Shown here piece by piece: positions 1 to 9,977 of a stretch of 64,000 nt of DNA. The notes under the pieces are model-generated. The model saw only the letters and a program-made list of their open reading frames with translations, was not told where the DNA came from and did not search any database. The DNA lies in assembly GCA_026419775.2 (NCBI GenBank), contig JAOPGA020001235.1, positions 1 to 64,000 on the forward strand, read 5' to 3'. Source of the stretch: Acrasis kona. Lineage: Eukaryota; Heterolobosea; Eutetramitea; Acrasida; Acrasidae. A program made the position numbers and the translations under genes. Position 1 is the stretch's first letter; each line of letters begins with the position of its first letter.

Positions 1-100
1 GATGGATGGAAAAGAAAGAACGCATTTCGATAAGTAAAGACAATAAATTCATATAATTATTGAAATCAAAATAACATTTTATTGTTAATCAATTAATTGT

Positions 101-1347
101 TCACAACAAGATAACACATGATGCAACTACAGCGGCGGCAACACTACCAACAGCTACCTTCATTGCACTACTGGATTCTCTAGCGTTGTTATCTCCAGAT
201 TCATTTTGTGTTGGAGCTTTAGATGTTGCTTGAGTTGGTTGTGCTGTAGATGAAGTACTTTGAGGACTGCTCGATGATGCTTGTGGTGCTTTAGAAGTGG
301 GAGAGCCGGACGATACTTGTGGTGTATCTGTTGTAGTCGGAGTCGCACTACTGGATGGTTGAGGTGCACTAGATGAGATTTGGCATCTGTTCGAAATAGC
401 AGTAGAAGATTGAGAGAATCTCTGACCTCCTTTTACAATGGTTTCAATTCTTTGACATTCAGTAGATGAGGAGCTGAAACATGAGAAAATGACATTGTTG
501 ACAATATTTTGGGCTTGTGTGAATTCACGAGTCTCGACAAACTCAAAATCTCTAGTATATTGTTTAAATACGTGGAATTTACTTCCTAGAGTATTTATAG
601 CATTAGGGTTATAGTAGTCGTTAACAAGACGGTCCAATTGTTGGCCACCACCAATGTTAACAGTCTGAACGAGAGCTCCAGTACTAATATCGTATGCTCT
701 CAACTCCTGACTTGTGGATGAACCATCATATTTTACGATTCTACCTTGTGGGAAAGAAATCTCAGACCCATAAGAAGTGTAGTTACGTTGAGCACTGTAG
801 CTGCTGAAAGTAGCTGGATCAATGGTGCTATAGTCCAAAATGATTAGACCGTTCGCTTTTGAGTAGTAAACATCTCCGAAACGATTTGTAGGTATTTGTA
901 AAGTCTTTTCTGAGTTGTCCTCGATTCCAATTCTTGTAAGATACCATAGAGCTCCGTCGGTGTGAATGTAGTAGAAAAAGTTTTCGTCAATGGCTGCAGT
1001 TGATCCCTGAGGTACTGCTATGATATCATCAGATGCCTCCTTTACTAGAGTGTTAACTCCGGTTGCGAGATTAACCTTATTAATTTTCTTTTGGGTTCTT
1101 GTGAAGATGTATCTGCCCAAAGGATCGATAGTGCGTAACGAAGTAGTGTTGAGAGCGGGAGTGATGGGTACACTGCATAATGGGGTCAAATCGTTTAGTT
1201 TGAATTTGTTGAGGGATGCACCAGATGCAGGAATTACATAAAGTTACCATCCGAGTTGAGGGAATAAGTATTTACCAAATCCTGGCCTAGGCATGTAGCT
1301 ATGATAGTGGCTACCAAAGTTGCGAGTAGAATGATGTGTTGATTCAT
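101..1347 (-). pseudogene. Frameshifted paralogue of a GPI-type secreted repeat protein
   Basis: This is a close paralogue of the intact gene at 16178-17440 on the same strand. The start codon at 1347 opens a signal peptide, but about four bases are missing near 1232-1240 relative to the intact copy. That creates a stop after roughly 37 codons, and the remaining 362 residues continue in a different frame. A second difference is an in-frame loss of about six residues in the middle. The downstream part keeps the predicted beta-rich (propeller-like) region, the Ser/Thr/Pro-rich stalk and a hydrophobic C-terminus suited to a GPI signal. A four-base deletion outside a homopolymer is less typical of assembly noise, so a true pseudogene is likely. 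Function is unknown. Confidence 0.75.
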
Positions 1348-1640
1348 TTTTACGTTTGAATTTAGCTAAAGAATTCAATCCTTTTATTGTAGAGCGGTGA
1401 AACTCATTTATTTTTAGGATAATATACAAGGTAAGCAGTTATTAATTATACCTTACTAGCCAAATTGGGTTATGTCCCGCTTTTAAAAATAGTTCATTCT
1501 ACTTCTCAATTCCGATGAGATTGTAAGCTACTCAGAATTGTTTTGAGATTCTAGCAACATGATAATCATACCAAATGCTGAGATAAATACTCAATGTCTC
1601 GCGTGTCGAAGTCTAAATATTCGAATACAAGATATCACTT
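1348..1640. promoter_or_regulatory. Upstream region shared with the 17.4 kb paralogue
   Basis: This spacer keeps three short blocks in the same order as the region upstream of the intact paralogue: CTAGCCAAA (near 1456), TCCCGC followed by a T/A-rich run (near 1475), and TTCCGATGAGATTGTAA (1510-1526). The second copies lie near 17537, 17574 and 17641. Conservation outside coding sequence suggests that the duplication included a promoter or that these blocks are functional. No other gene is seen here. Confidence 0.5.
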
Positions 1641-3053
1641 TGAAGAACTTTATTTCAATACATTTTTTGCTTCTACTTCCGCACTGTTTGTATCCCTCCA
1701 CCCCTTGATCAAAACTTCAATCATTGTCTTCAACTTATCCAACACATGTTCATCTCCCACAACACCAAGAACAACGTCCAAGTAAGGTTTATTAATCTTC
1801 ATCAACTCTGCAACATTCTATCAAGCAAGAGAATTTGATGATTTTGAACCGTTTGTTAGATAGTATGGAACATACATACTTTCATCAACACATTATCGAC
1901 TTACTGGGCTTCAACATATATCAAGATTGATTTCTTTTATGAACTCGTTCAGTTTAAAGTTATGCTTTAGAATAAACCGCCAGGACTGCTAGTGATGTCA
2001 AATATCTTTTATCTGACATATGTGTAAATCTTAAGAAACTCAAGCAGAATAACAAATGGTTAATATTCTTTGGATCAGTTGTCAATCTATATAACGGAGT
2101 GAAGTGCTTTTGAGGACTAATGTCTTTCCATTTCGAAAATTCATAGAAGCTTTCAGGTTCAGCACTAATTTTAGGGTTCGTTACCCTTTTGAACTTCGAA
2201 CACAATTACCGAATGTTCTCAAGTAATCAGGATGATGAACCACTTCGTCGTTAAGACGGCTTGATCTACTTCCATCGACCAAAAAGTCTCCATCCAAAGT
2301 ATTAACATGAAATATGGATACTTTTGCTTGAATTGGATATAAATTTTGAGCTATACCAAATTCCTTCTTTTACCCAAGGACCAAATTGGCCTTGACTAGA
2401 ATCAGCCCACAAATCTCTTACGTAATGGTCCAAAAATGAAGGTGATGAATCAATTCGACGATTCATGAACGGTTGCATGTTCAATGAGCATTCATCTATT
2501 CTTGACAATAGATGAAGATCCATGTTATATTTGTTATCAATAATTGTTTTTCTCAATTTCAAAAAACTCAAGTAATGATTAATATCATGCTCGCTAGCAA
2601 CAAGTTCGTGTAATGTTCATGCCAACCACTTCGGCCCTCTCAGGACTCGTAACATACTGCTTCAACACATTCTTGATGTTCTTGTAACCTTGTTGCTCAC
2701 AAGTTTGAGACTTGTTGCTCTTTAGGAGGTGATGATTAATTGCTGAATGGTATTTACATGACCATTCTCTAGTAGATGTTGCAAGAATTTCGCAATGGTA
2801 TCATTGTTGTCATCGTCCACTTTAAAACTTGCTCCTTGAACAATGTGTAACACTTGTACTGTTTTTCATACCGGCTTAATGTCGACTTCTTCACATGACA
2901 CTTGACTTGTTCATTTGAAATGTGTTCCTTCTGCTCTTGTGACAACAACTCGATATCACGTATTACATTTTCCTCCTCACTTCTCTTCCCCGTTTTTTCG
3001 GTTGAGTTTCCACTAACCAACACCAACAACAACAATAACAAGTGGAAACTCAA
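1641..3053 (-). pseudogene. Decayed multi-fragment gene, unknown family
   Basis: Several protein-like stretches lie on the minus strand in different frames, separated by stops. They cover about 1641-1785, 1960-2205, 2302-2630, 2640-2700 and 2720-3000. Two of them contain similar modules: INHYLSFLKLRKTIIDNKY and INHLLFCLSFLRF followed by a DKRYLTSL-type stretch. This suggests an ancestral protein with repeated helical units. Internal stops, for example in the frame around 2870 and 2705, cannot be removed by plausible short introns. I do not recognise the family, and a badly interrupted multi-exon gene remains possible. Confidence 0.45.
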
Positions 3054-3054
3054 C
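3001..3054. repeat. 14-bp perfect inverted repeat (hairpin)
   Basis: Bases 3001-3014 (GTTGAGTTTCCACT) are the exact reverse complement of 3041-3054, around a 26-base AAC-rich loop. The structure marks the boundary between the minus-strand pseudogene and the plus-strand coiled-coil remnant. It could be a hairpin or the edge of a small inserted sequence. Confidence 0.8.
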
Positions 3055-3213
3055 TAACTAATCTAAATGGGTTACCGTTACGGACCAGGACGGTTTCTGC
3101 ATGAGAAGAAGGCAAGAACATAAAATATAATAATAAAAGATCAAAAAGGAAACTCTTCTCTGTCAAAATCCACATTAAAACCCGACAAAACAAGAAATCA
3201 AAGACATCCCATA

Positions 3214-3900
3214 GTGCAAAACATTGGAAGGAGCAATAGTTTGGAATATCGAAGACCCCGAACACCCCCTTCACATGAGCACCAAATCAAATCACATGTC
3301 TGGAATCAAAAGAAAAATAAGGAAGAACATACGAAGAGAAAAGAACTCGGCCTTGAACTATCCGCCTCGGTTGGTATAACCTTAACTCCATGGAAGCCAA
3401 CCACTAACAACACCAAGAGCAACAATAACAACGCCACAACAACAAACAACAACAATCAAAACAACCTCGCGGCCATCTTTAATCAAATCAAAGACATGAG
3501 AACGGACCAAGAGTCTACTAGAAATCAAATCAAAGAATGCACCCAAAGCATAAAATTTCTGAGCGACAAGACATCGGATTGTTTATTTATTTATACCGAT
3601 GTCTTGTCGCTCAGAAATCCCATTTGTATAAATAAATAAACAATAAGTCTTAAGATTGATAAGTGATGTTTGAAAAACATTCAAAATAAAATTGATGAGC
3701 GTAAATTTAAATAAACGCAATTATTGATGATACAGATCCAGAATATATTCAAACCGATGATGAGGGTCTTTTAGGTGAGGAAGACACCGCTCTATCAACA
3801 AGATCCACAAGGCAGGAAGAATTGTACGGAGAAATGGAGTATGACCAAGACTCGGATGGATCCAAAAAACATGGAAAAAAACGTATGCGTACCGATTTCA
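3214..3900 (+). pseudogene. Broken reading frame: Asn-rich coiled-coil protein
   Basis: The plus strand encodes an Asn/Thr-rich linker and then a coiled-coil-like stretch (about 3475-3577). The frame is interrupted by a nested palindrome at 3556-3644. Coding resumes in another frame at about 3661 with LKNIQNKIDERKFK, then in a third frame at about 3727-3900 with an acidic stretch and the basic segment KKHGKKRMR. There is no convincing ATG near the first part. The pattern fits a gene split by a local rearrangement. The coiled-coil plus acidic/basic layout is not diagnostic of any family. Confidence 0.4.
3556..3644. repeat. Nested palindrome of the form A-B-A'-x-B'
   Basis: Segment A (3556-3577, 22 bp) is a perfect inverted repeat of A' (3596-3617). 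The 18-base loop B (3578-3595, ATTGTTTATTTATTTATA) is itself repeated in reverse complement as B' (3627-3644). A can pair with A', or B can pair with B', so two mutually exclusive or pseudoknotted hairpins are possible. The element interrupts a coding frame and looks recent, because both arms are perfect. Confidence 0.85.
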
Positions 3901-3930
3901 ATAAACAAGTTCAAAACCATTTTTCATTTT

Positions 3931-4575
3931 TCATTTTTTATTTTGAAATACTAGAAGCGCAATCAGGCTCAATGATGCACACCCAAGAAACATGAAGGTA
4001 TTCCTCAATCCCTTCATCGTCTCCTCATTGGCCTTCCTCGTCTCCTCGTTGGCCTTCCTCATCTCCTCGATGGCCCTCTCGTTGGCCCTCCCCATCTCCT
4101 CGCTGGCCCTCCTCATCTCCTCGTTGGCCTTCCTCATCTCCTCGTTGGCCTTCCTCATCTCGAGGAGAACAGCAGACAACCTCACGTTGTTGTCTTGAAT
4201 TTCCTTGGTTGCATCTTCAAGGTAAACGATGGCTTTTAGCACATCGCTCTTTGATAGGGAGTATCTCTCCAATATTTGGGGACTGGAGGTATTAGATTTG
4301 TGTGGCGAAGGACCCAAAGGAGGTTGTGGCGACAATGGGGATAGCGGAATTTGATTACCCAACACTCTCTTAAGCTCCTCTAAATCCTCCTTCGTTGTTG
4401 ATTTTGGTGTACGGAGAGGTTCACCTGTGTGTACAGAGTGCACGGTGGATGACATGGTTAGGCTGCTGCTGGTGTTTGATTCAGGTGACAGTGTACGGAG
4501 AGGTTCACTTGTGTGTACAGAATGCACGGTGGATGACATGGTTAGGCTGCTGCTGGTGTTGGATTCAGATGACAT
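3931..4575 (-). CDS. Tail-anchored coiled-coil protein with tandem repeats
   Basis: This is a 214-residue protein. The N-terminal ~55 residues contain two nearly identical copies of a Ser/Thr-rich unit of about 25-28 residues (SSSLTMSSTVHSVHT in each). A Pro-rich linker follows. The central part is a predicted coiled coil rich in tandem 7-residue EEMRKAN-type units (about 145-190). The last ~20 residues are hydrophobic (FMFLGCASLSLIALLVF) and end in QNKK, typical of a C-terminal membrane anchor with the bulk in the cytosol. No family is recognised. The repeats are also visible in DNA as a tandem block at about 4400-4570 and 21-bp units at about 4010-4165. There is no signal peptide. Confidence 0.7.
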   Translation of the reverse strand: MSSESNTSSSLTMSSTVHSVHTSEPLRTLSPESNTSSSLTMSSTVHSVHTGEPLRTPKSTTKEDLEELKRVLGNQIPLSPLSPQPPLGPSPHKSNTSSPQILERYSLSKSDVLKAIVYLEDATKEIQDNNVRLSAVLLEMRKANEEMRKANEEMRRASEEMGRANERAIEEMRKANEETRKANEETMKGLRNTFMFLGCASLSLIALLVFQNKK

Positions 4576-6215
4576 GGTGGTTGAATTGATGTGTTTTTTT
4601 GATTATTTTCATATGAATTAGATCATCCAATTATTTTAAAGGCCAATTCTTATTACAACTTGGCGATCCTTAGTCAAAATCATGTGTTGAAATTTTATTT
4701 CCACTTTTCGATATCCCTTTGAGCGCCTGTAGAGTGACGTATTGGTAATATAAAATTGATTGAAACTTCACACACCATCACAGCAGTATATAAAGAGTAG
4801 ATTGAAACCAAAATAAATTTTGGGCACCAATACCCGGATGGCAGTCTAAGAGATATAAGTTGGTAAGATCTATTATAGATTTTACCGACTAATAAAAGAT
4901 AAACGATACGGAGAGACAGTGCTTATGTACAATTACGGTGAGTCTCACTATTAAGTTCGAATTGTAGATTTGTTGCCGATGTTGTTGTAGTCAATATTCG
5001 GAATTTTCATCATTCATTTTGTTTGGTTTCAATGTCTTAATGATATCAACAAAATCCTCTGAACATGATATCCTTCTTAGCATTTTCATCTCCATTTTTA
5101 TTTGTTATTGTTCATTAAAGTATTTTCACATTGCGACAGTAAGTATTGTACAATCATGCAAGTTTTGAAGCAAATCGGTTATTTTTATGATATTCCTAAT
5201 AATAAGGAATTGCAGCCTCATTATATATGACTGCCACCCTTCTTGTAAATGATAGCTCCGACTTTATCAGAGATATGATTTATCAGATAATCGATTTAAA
5301 ATATCGTTGAAGGCACGTTTGAACAATAGCGAAGAGAGATACAATGTATCGACATTTAGTCAACCTATTCTATTTTAACAAAAAAGGAGGGAAACAAAAA
5401 AGTGTAAGAATCGATATCAAATTCGAAATATTGAAACAATAGAAACTTTTGGTTACTAGGCTACTCATATAAGAGTGGCACAACCTATGTTTCAACAAGA
5501 AACATGAATACGCACTTTACAAGTCTGATTTTTTTGACACGTTACAACTTTCTTCGACTCAGAAATGATTAATTTTCAACCGGCATGAGGCATGTGAACA
5601 CCTAGAACGGTGAACGCAACAGGCAAGGAAATGTGCTGGTTGCACAGCACATTTTAATCTTAACAAGAACGTCTCAAGACAAGAATTGCACTTTTTGTAG
5701 GTATGCGTGTCAGAGCCTCTACATTAAAGTTAAGCAGCAAGTTAATTAATTAATGAGAGTATAGTGGGAATGCGTGATAGGGCCTCCACTAGTCAAGACA
5801 GACATGAAACAGAGCAGGACTTGAACATTAACATGCAAACGGATAACGCGGAAGGGAAAAACAATATTAACATTAACAACAATAAAACAAGACATAATTT
5901 AAAGTTAAAATTACTTTATGTGGAAAAATAGAAGAAAAAAAAGAAGAGAGAAGAGAGAATACTAAATGTAGTACATTTTGAGAGCGCAGCCGTTGGGCGA
6001 AGCGGAAACATTGGGCTTGATTCTTGGAAAAATGGATTGAAATTGAAAATTCAAAAATATCGATGACAAATGTTACAACAAATAAAAATCAAAGTCTGAC
6101 TTTTAAGGTGACACTTGGGTACCAACTTACGAAACTAGGTTACCTTCGTCAAGACCTGCTGTGTATGGACTATCACTTGTCATACTCCTGCGCTTCTGCA
6201 GCGAGGATTTTGTAG
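4576..6215. other. Long AT-rich spacer, no supported gene
   Basis: About 1.6 kb has no convincing coding frame on either strand. It contains A/T-rich tracts, an imperfect ~20-bp direct repeat (TATGCGTGTCAGAGCCTC near 5702 and AATGCGTGATAGGGCCTCC near 5769), and a purine-rich stretch at about 5930-5965. No tRNA, rRNA or transposon structure was recognised. Confidence 0.6.
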
Positions 6216-6509
6216 AGTCGGCCACAACCAAACACTGCCAAATTCAACACCATTCCACTTTGCATTGGCCAGTGTGCATTTCAAGCGTTCGACCACTACT
6301 TTGGAAACCAACCAAATGTGATACGAAGTCACCGAGTTGTTACAAATTCCGTGAATGGTGTTAGAGAACCAGAAAGAATGTTTGTATACAAGTGGCCGGC
6401 TGGAATTGTACCAGGTCTACATTTATCTAAACGCAATGAATGGTACGTTCATAACCATGGTGATGATAACGGCAAGTATAATGCAAATGTCAGACCTCGG
6501 TATGGCTGA
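6216..6509 (+). pseudogene. Orphan terminal exon or gene remnant
   Basis: An open frame after a plausible acceptor (TTTTGTAG, ending 6215) encodes about 97 residues. It includes LCIGQCAFQAFDHYFGN, MFVYKWPAGIVPG and NEWYVHNHGDDNGKYN before a TGA. The composition is strongly protein-like (aromatic and Gly/Asn-rich). No start codon or upstream exon could be joined to it. A preceding open stretch at about 6024-6214 is in another frame. It is either the last exon of an unrecognised gene or a truncated duplicate. Confidence 0.35.
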
Positions 6510-6956
6510 AATATGTTATACTTTTACATATTCATTCCATTCATATTGTAATAACAAATAGTGACATGATCTAATAAAGAAGAGGAAACAATAAACAATT
6601 CAAAATTCAAAATCATTCTATATATAATTATTTAGAACAGTTAATCAATCTTAAAAACTTGAACACTCTTCGTCTCTAATTCACGCTAGGTAGTGCATAC
6701 TCTTATCTTTCTGCACTTAAAACTTGTACCGTGGCTAACGTCACCAAAACAGCCATTGTCCTGCTCATGAGTTTACAAGGGCTAGTAAGATCGACATCGA
6801 CACAATGGCTGGTCCCAACGATTATATTTACCTTCGACCCGTGGAGCCACACAAGCCGCTGAACACAACAGGAGATCTCCTATCATCTTTCAATGTCCTT
6901 TTATAGCCTAGCCAATTTGACGTCACTGACAGTGACAAGTTTTCTTCGCACAAAGA
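6510..6956. other. Spacer upstream of the ankyrin fusion gene
   Basis: No full gene is seen. An ATG at 6805 opens a 33-codon frame ending at 6906, just before the ankyrin gene start at 6957. It could be an upstream open reading frame in the leader of that gene, but there is no further support. Confidence 0.4.
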
Positions 6957-8955
6957 ATGGACAGCTCAGCTGTCGAAGCAATAACGGAAGCTTGCAAGAA
7001 GGGTGATGTTATTAAACTAGATGGATTGTTAGAGGGGTATTGTGACGGCGTTGTAACAAGTAGAGCAATCAACACAATCAAAATTGATGCCTCAAAACAT
7101 ACCCTATTGCATGAGGCGGCACTCAATAATCGTGTACAGTTGATGAACTATCTCTTGAACCATGGAGCTGATACGGAGGCTATTGATAAAAACGAAAATA
7201 CTCCCCTTCACTATGCGGCAAAAGATAGTTGTGTTGATGCGATAACATTACTAGCACAATCTAATTCAAACTTCAACGTTAAAGATGTCCACGACGTCAC
7301 GCCCCTACTTAAATGCCTACACAACAACCAACTTCAGGCAGCGGAAATAATGCTACTTTGCAAGGCAGATATCCATTTCAAGGTAACTAGCAGACAATGT
7401 CCTGCTCTTCATGTGATGTGTAAGGCTGGAAACATTGGAAGCACACGCTTTTTGATTGATAGGGGAGCCTCACTTTTACGGAAAGATCGTGAAGCAGAAT
7501 CAGTTCTTCACCAGTCCGTAGGAAATGTCGAGCTGACAAAACTCATTTGTGACCATGCTGTCAAGCAAAAAGTCCTTCATAAACTCCTCAAGATGACCAG
7601 CAACACCGGAGAAAATGTGTTCCACTATTTTGCCAACGAAGCCAAATCTAAATCAGCAGCAATGGCCATTCTCATCGCTGCAACTGTACCCATATCATAC
7701 ACAACTCTAGTAGATGTTCTCAACGAACAAGACAGGAGACCAGCCGCAAACACTCCGCTACATACAGCCGTTAAAAAAAATAGAATGGACGTGTTGGAGT
7801 GCCTTTTGAAATATCACGAATTCATTCGGTTCGACGTTAAAAATGCAGAAGGCGAAAGTGCGCTTAACATTGCAGTCAAAGAAGATAATTACGAAATGTT
7901 TGATTTATTGCTAACATGGGACACCGGTAAGTATTCATTTCTTTAACGATTCATTAAACGTTGAAACAGAGGGATCGTCATTGTACACTCTGGACAACCA
8001 AGGCAACAACATTGAGTCATTGGTGGTCGGGAAGCCTTCATTCAGCAACAGGTTGAGTTTAGCATTCGGAAGTAGATCGAGAAGATTATGTTCTAATGTG
8101 GTCAAAGCATTAATACCTACTCACAAATATACGTGTGTCATTATGATTGACGAACTGCCTTTGTGTAACGCAAATGTTTGCGAAGACTTGTGTACTTTTA
8201 CTGATTTATGTTATTCTTATGATATTGCTGTGGTCGGAGTGACATGTAAGAACCAACCTGCTATTTCTCTTTTAAAGAAGAATAATTTGAAAATGAGAAT
8301 TCTTTCTGACGAAACACAATCAGTGTATCAAAGATATAGTTTATCTAAAAAAAGTAAGGCGGTTCTTTCCAATTTAATACGGAGGAACGAAGTTGTTGAT
8401 TCCGTTGCTTCCTTGTTGTTAATTGATGCTCACGAAATTGTTATTTGCAAGATTTCGGAACTCAATAAAGATGCCATTAAAGTCTTGTCCTTTTATGTGA
8501 AATCACTCCAAGCCGATTCTCAAATTCGTATTAGGTCTATGGAACCTAGACATGATTTGTTTGACTGGATTTTACAAAACGAAGTAATTTGTAAGGACTT
8601 TGCTAAAGTTTTGAGCAGTGGCATGGAGAATAATTCCTTCATGTTTGGTAACATACAACAAGTCATCAAGGGTATTACTAATCTTGACAAGAAGAAAACA
8701 AATGCTGGCGAAGATTTGGGAATGATTCATTTGTATCAAAAATATGTATTAAAAAACTCTCCATTGGGTCCTTCCTTGGTGAGTGTACTATCAGCATCTC
8801 CAACACAAATAAACATGGATTCAAGGCAAATGAGGAAAGAATCCCGGTCAGAAGCTCTTCTGTTATATATGGAACACAAAACTAAGGAGTATGAGAATGC
8901 TGCAAAGAGTTGCCACAAGACAGGCTCAAGTACTCAAAAGATTGATGTAAAATAA
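6957..8955 (+). CDS. Ankyrin - peroxiredoxin-like - RGS-like fusion protein
   Basis: Two exons (6957-7926 and 7970-8955) are joined across a 43-nt intron, giving about 651 residues. Residues ~1-325 hold ankyrin repeats; clear units include TLLHEAALNNRVQLMNYLL and TPLHYAAKDSCVDAITLLA. Residues ~350-500 resemble a thioredoxin-fold AhpC/TSA (PrxL2-like) domain: a strand, PLCNANVCEDL, a VVGVTCKNQPA stretch and ILSDETQSVYQRY. The region from ~515 to the end has an RGS-like pattern: FDWILQNEVICKDF, then HLYQKYVLKNSPLG, then an ALLLYMEHKTKEYE helix. The ankyrin call is firm. The redox fold is likely, but a catalytic CxxC or peroxidatic Cys is not obvious. The RGS call is tentative. Such a protein could link redox state to G-protein signalling. 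Confidence 0.75.
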
Positions 8956-9387
8956 ATGTTGATTTTTAATAGAACTCTTTTAATTAACGCATGTAATAAA
9001 TTAATACATTTCCAAGCTATTTTCTTCAATGTTTATCATCACTTCTAGTGTAAAATGTTAGATGAACATTAGATTATTTGGAAGGATGTTGACACCATTT
9101 GGATATGTATGTGCCGTAGCTACATTTATAGAGCGAACACATCATACTCATTTATGAGGTGATATCTGACCGGACTTCGAACTATTTTGTATGGAACAAT
9201 CAATTGGTTTATTGGTGGGAAAAATTTAACGGAACGAGATACATACAAGACACTAAAAACCTCAATGAATCGACGCTCAGGAGAAATCCACATACTTTTT
9301 TGTAAGTGACAGTTGAAGGTTCTATATTGAGTAAGTATAAATTCATTGATTCGGTCCCGCCTAAATCATATCAACAACCAACAAAAC
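8956..9387. other. Spacer, no supported gene
   Basis: A 430-base AT-rich region between the ankyrin fusion gene and a small gene. No coding frame, RNA gene or repeat was recognised. Confidence 0.6.
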
Positions 9388-9558
9388 ATGAGCATGACAA
9401 TAGAACCCCTAGTCTCAACACCACGTCCTATCAAATTTTCTAAGACATCACCACCACCCCTAGAGAGACGTAGGAATCATTCAAGAGCTGTTGGCAACCA
9501 AATTCAAGTAACATCACCGACCGTTATCAGAAAACTCAACTTTGATGAAATGCCATAG
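9388..9558 (+). CDS. Small basic, Pro-rich protein
   Basis: A 56-residue open frame starts at an ATG preceded by ACAAAAC. It encodes a Ser/Pro/Arg-rich peptide (PRPIKFSK, SPPPLERRRNHSR) ending RKLNFDEMP. A polyadenylation-like AATAAA-type run (AAAATAAAC) follows at about 9597-9605. There is no membrane segment or known domain. Other small genes in this window have a similar spacing to start and tail, which supports it weakly. Real expression is uncertain. Confidence 0.45.
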   Translation: MSMTIEPLVSTPRPIKFSKTSPPPLERRRNHSRAVGNQIQVTSPTVIRKLNFDEMP

Positions 9559-9700
9559 AGGAATAGTTATAGGAACTGAATACCTTGTAAATATGAGAAA
9601 ATAAACACATATCCACACTTTTCAAATGTACTCCTACTTCCTTTCTTTTGCGGGTCTTTAGTAGAGGTGCAGTTCCTTTCTCCGTGTTATGGATTTCAGA

Positions 9701-9889
9701 TTACACCAACCAACCCAAGAACGATAAACCTGTTTGGATAACGTACATAATTCTATTCAAGAAGGTGAGGCGAGCATAGTCACCTAAAATCAACTCGGTA
9801 CGCCATAGTGGAAAGCCATAGAAGAAGTATAACAAATTTATTACTTCCCAATCGTAAGTCATAGACGTCAGTGACTTTGACGTTTTCAT
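9701..9889 (-). CDS. Small predicted membrane protein
   Basis: A 62-residue open frame has two hydrophobic segments: VINLLYFFYGFPLW near the middle and MYVIQTGLSFLGWLV at the C-terminus. The start at 9889 lies 88 bases downstream of the stop of the TspO-family gene on the same strand. Aromatic content and clean membrane segments argue that it is real. The family is not recognised; it could be a small organellar or ER membrane subunit. Confidence 0.5.
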   Translation of the reverse strand: MKTSKSLTSMTYDWEVINLLYFFYGFPLWRTELILGDYARLTFLNRIMYVIQTGLSFLGWLV

Positions 9890-9977
9890 TATTTAAACTG
9901 ATAAAGTTGAGTGACTCGATGATGAAACACCGCAAAATAATCAAAGAAGTGATTTACAATGTTAAATGTTTTTAGGT

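Noticed and set aside
3214-3900. LINE-type ORF1 protein
   Set aside because: A coiled coil with a basic patch fits loosely, but there is no reverse transcriptase, target-site duplication or poly(A) tail nearby.
4395-4621. Plus-strand frames with repeated MCTECTVDDMVRLLLV-like sequence
   Set aside because: They are the antisense of the duplicated Ser/Thr-rich unit of the tail-anchored protein; the repeat pattern comes from that gene.
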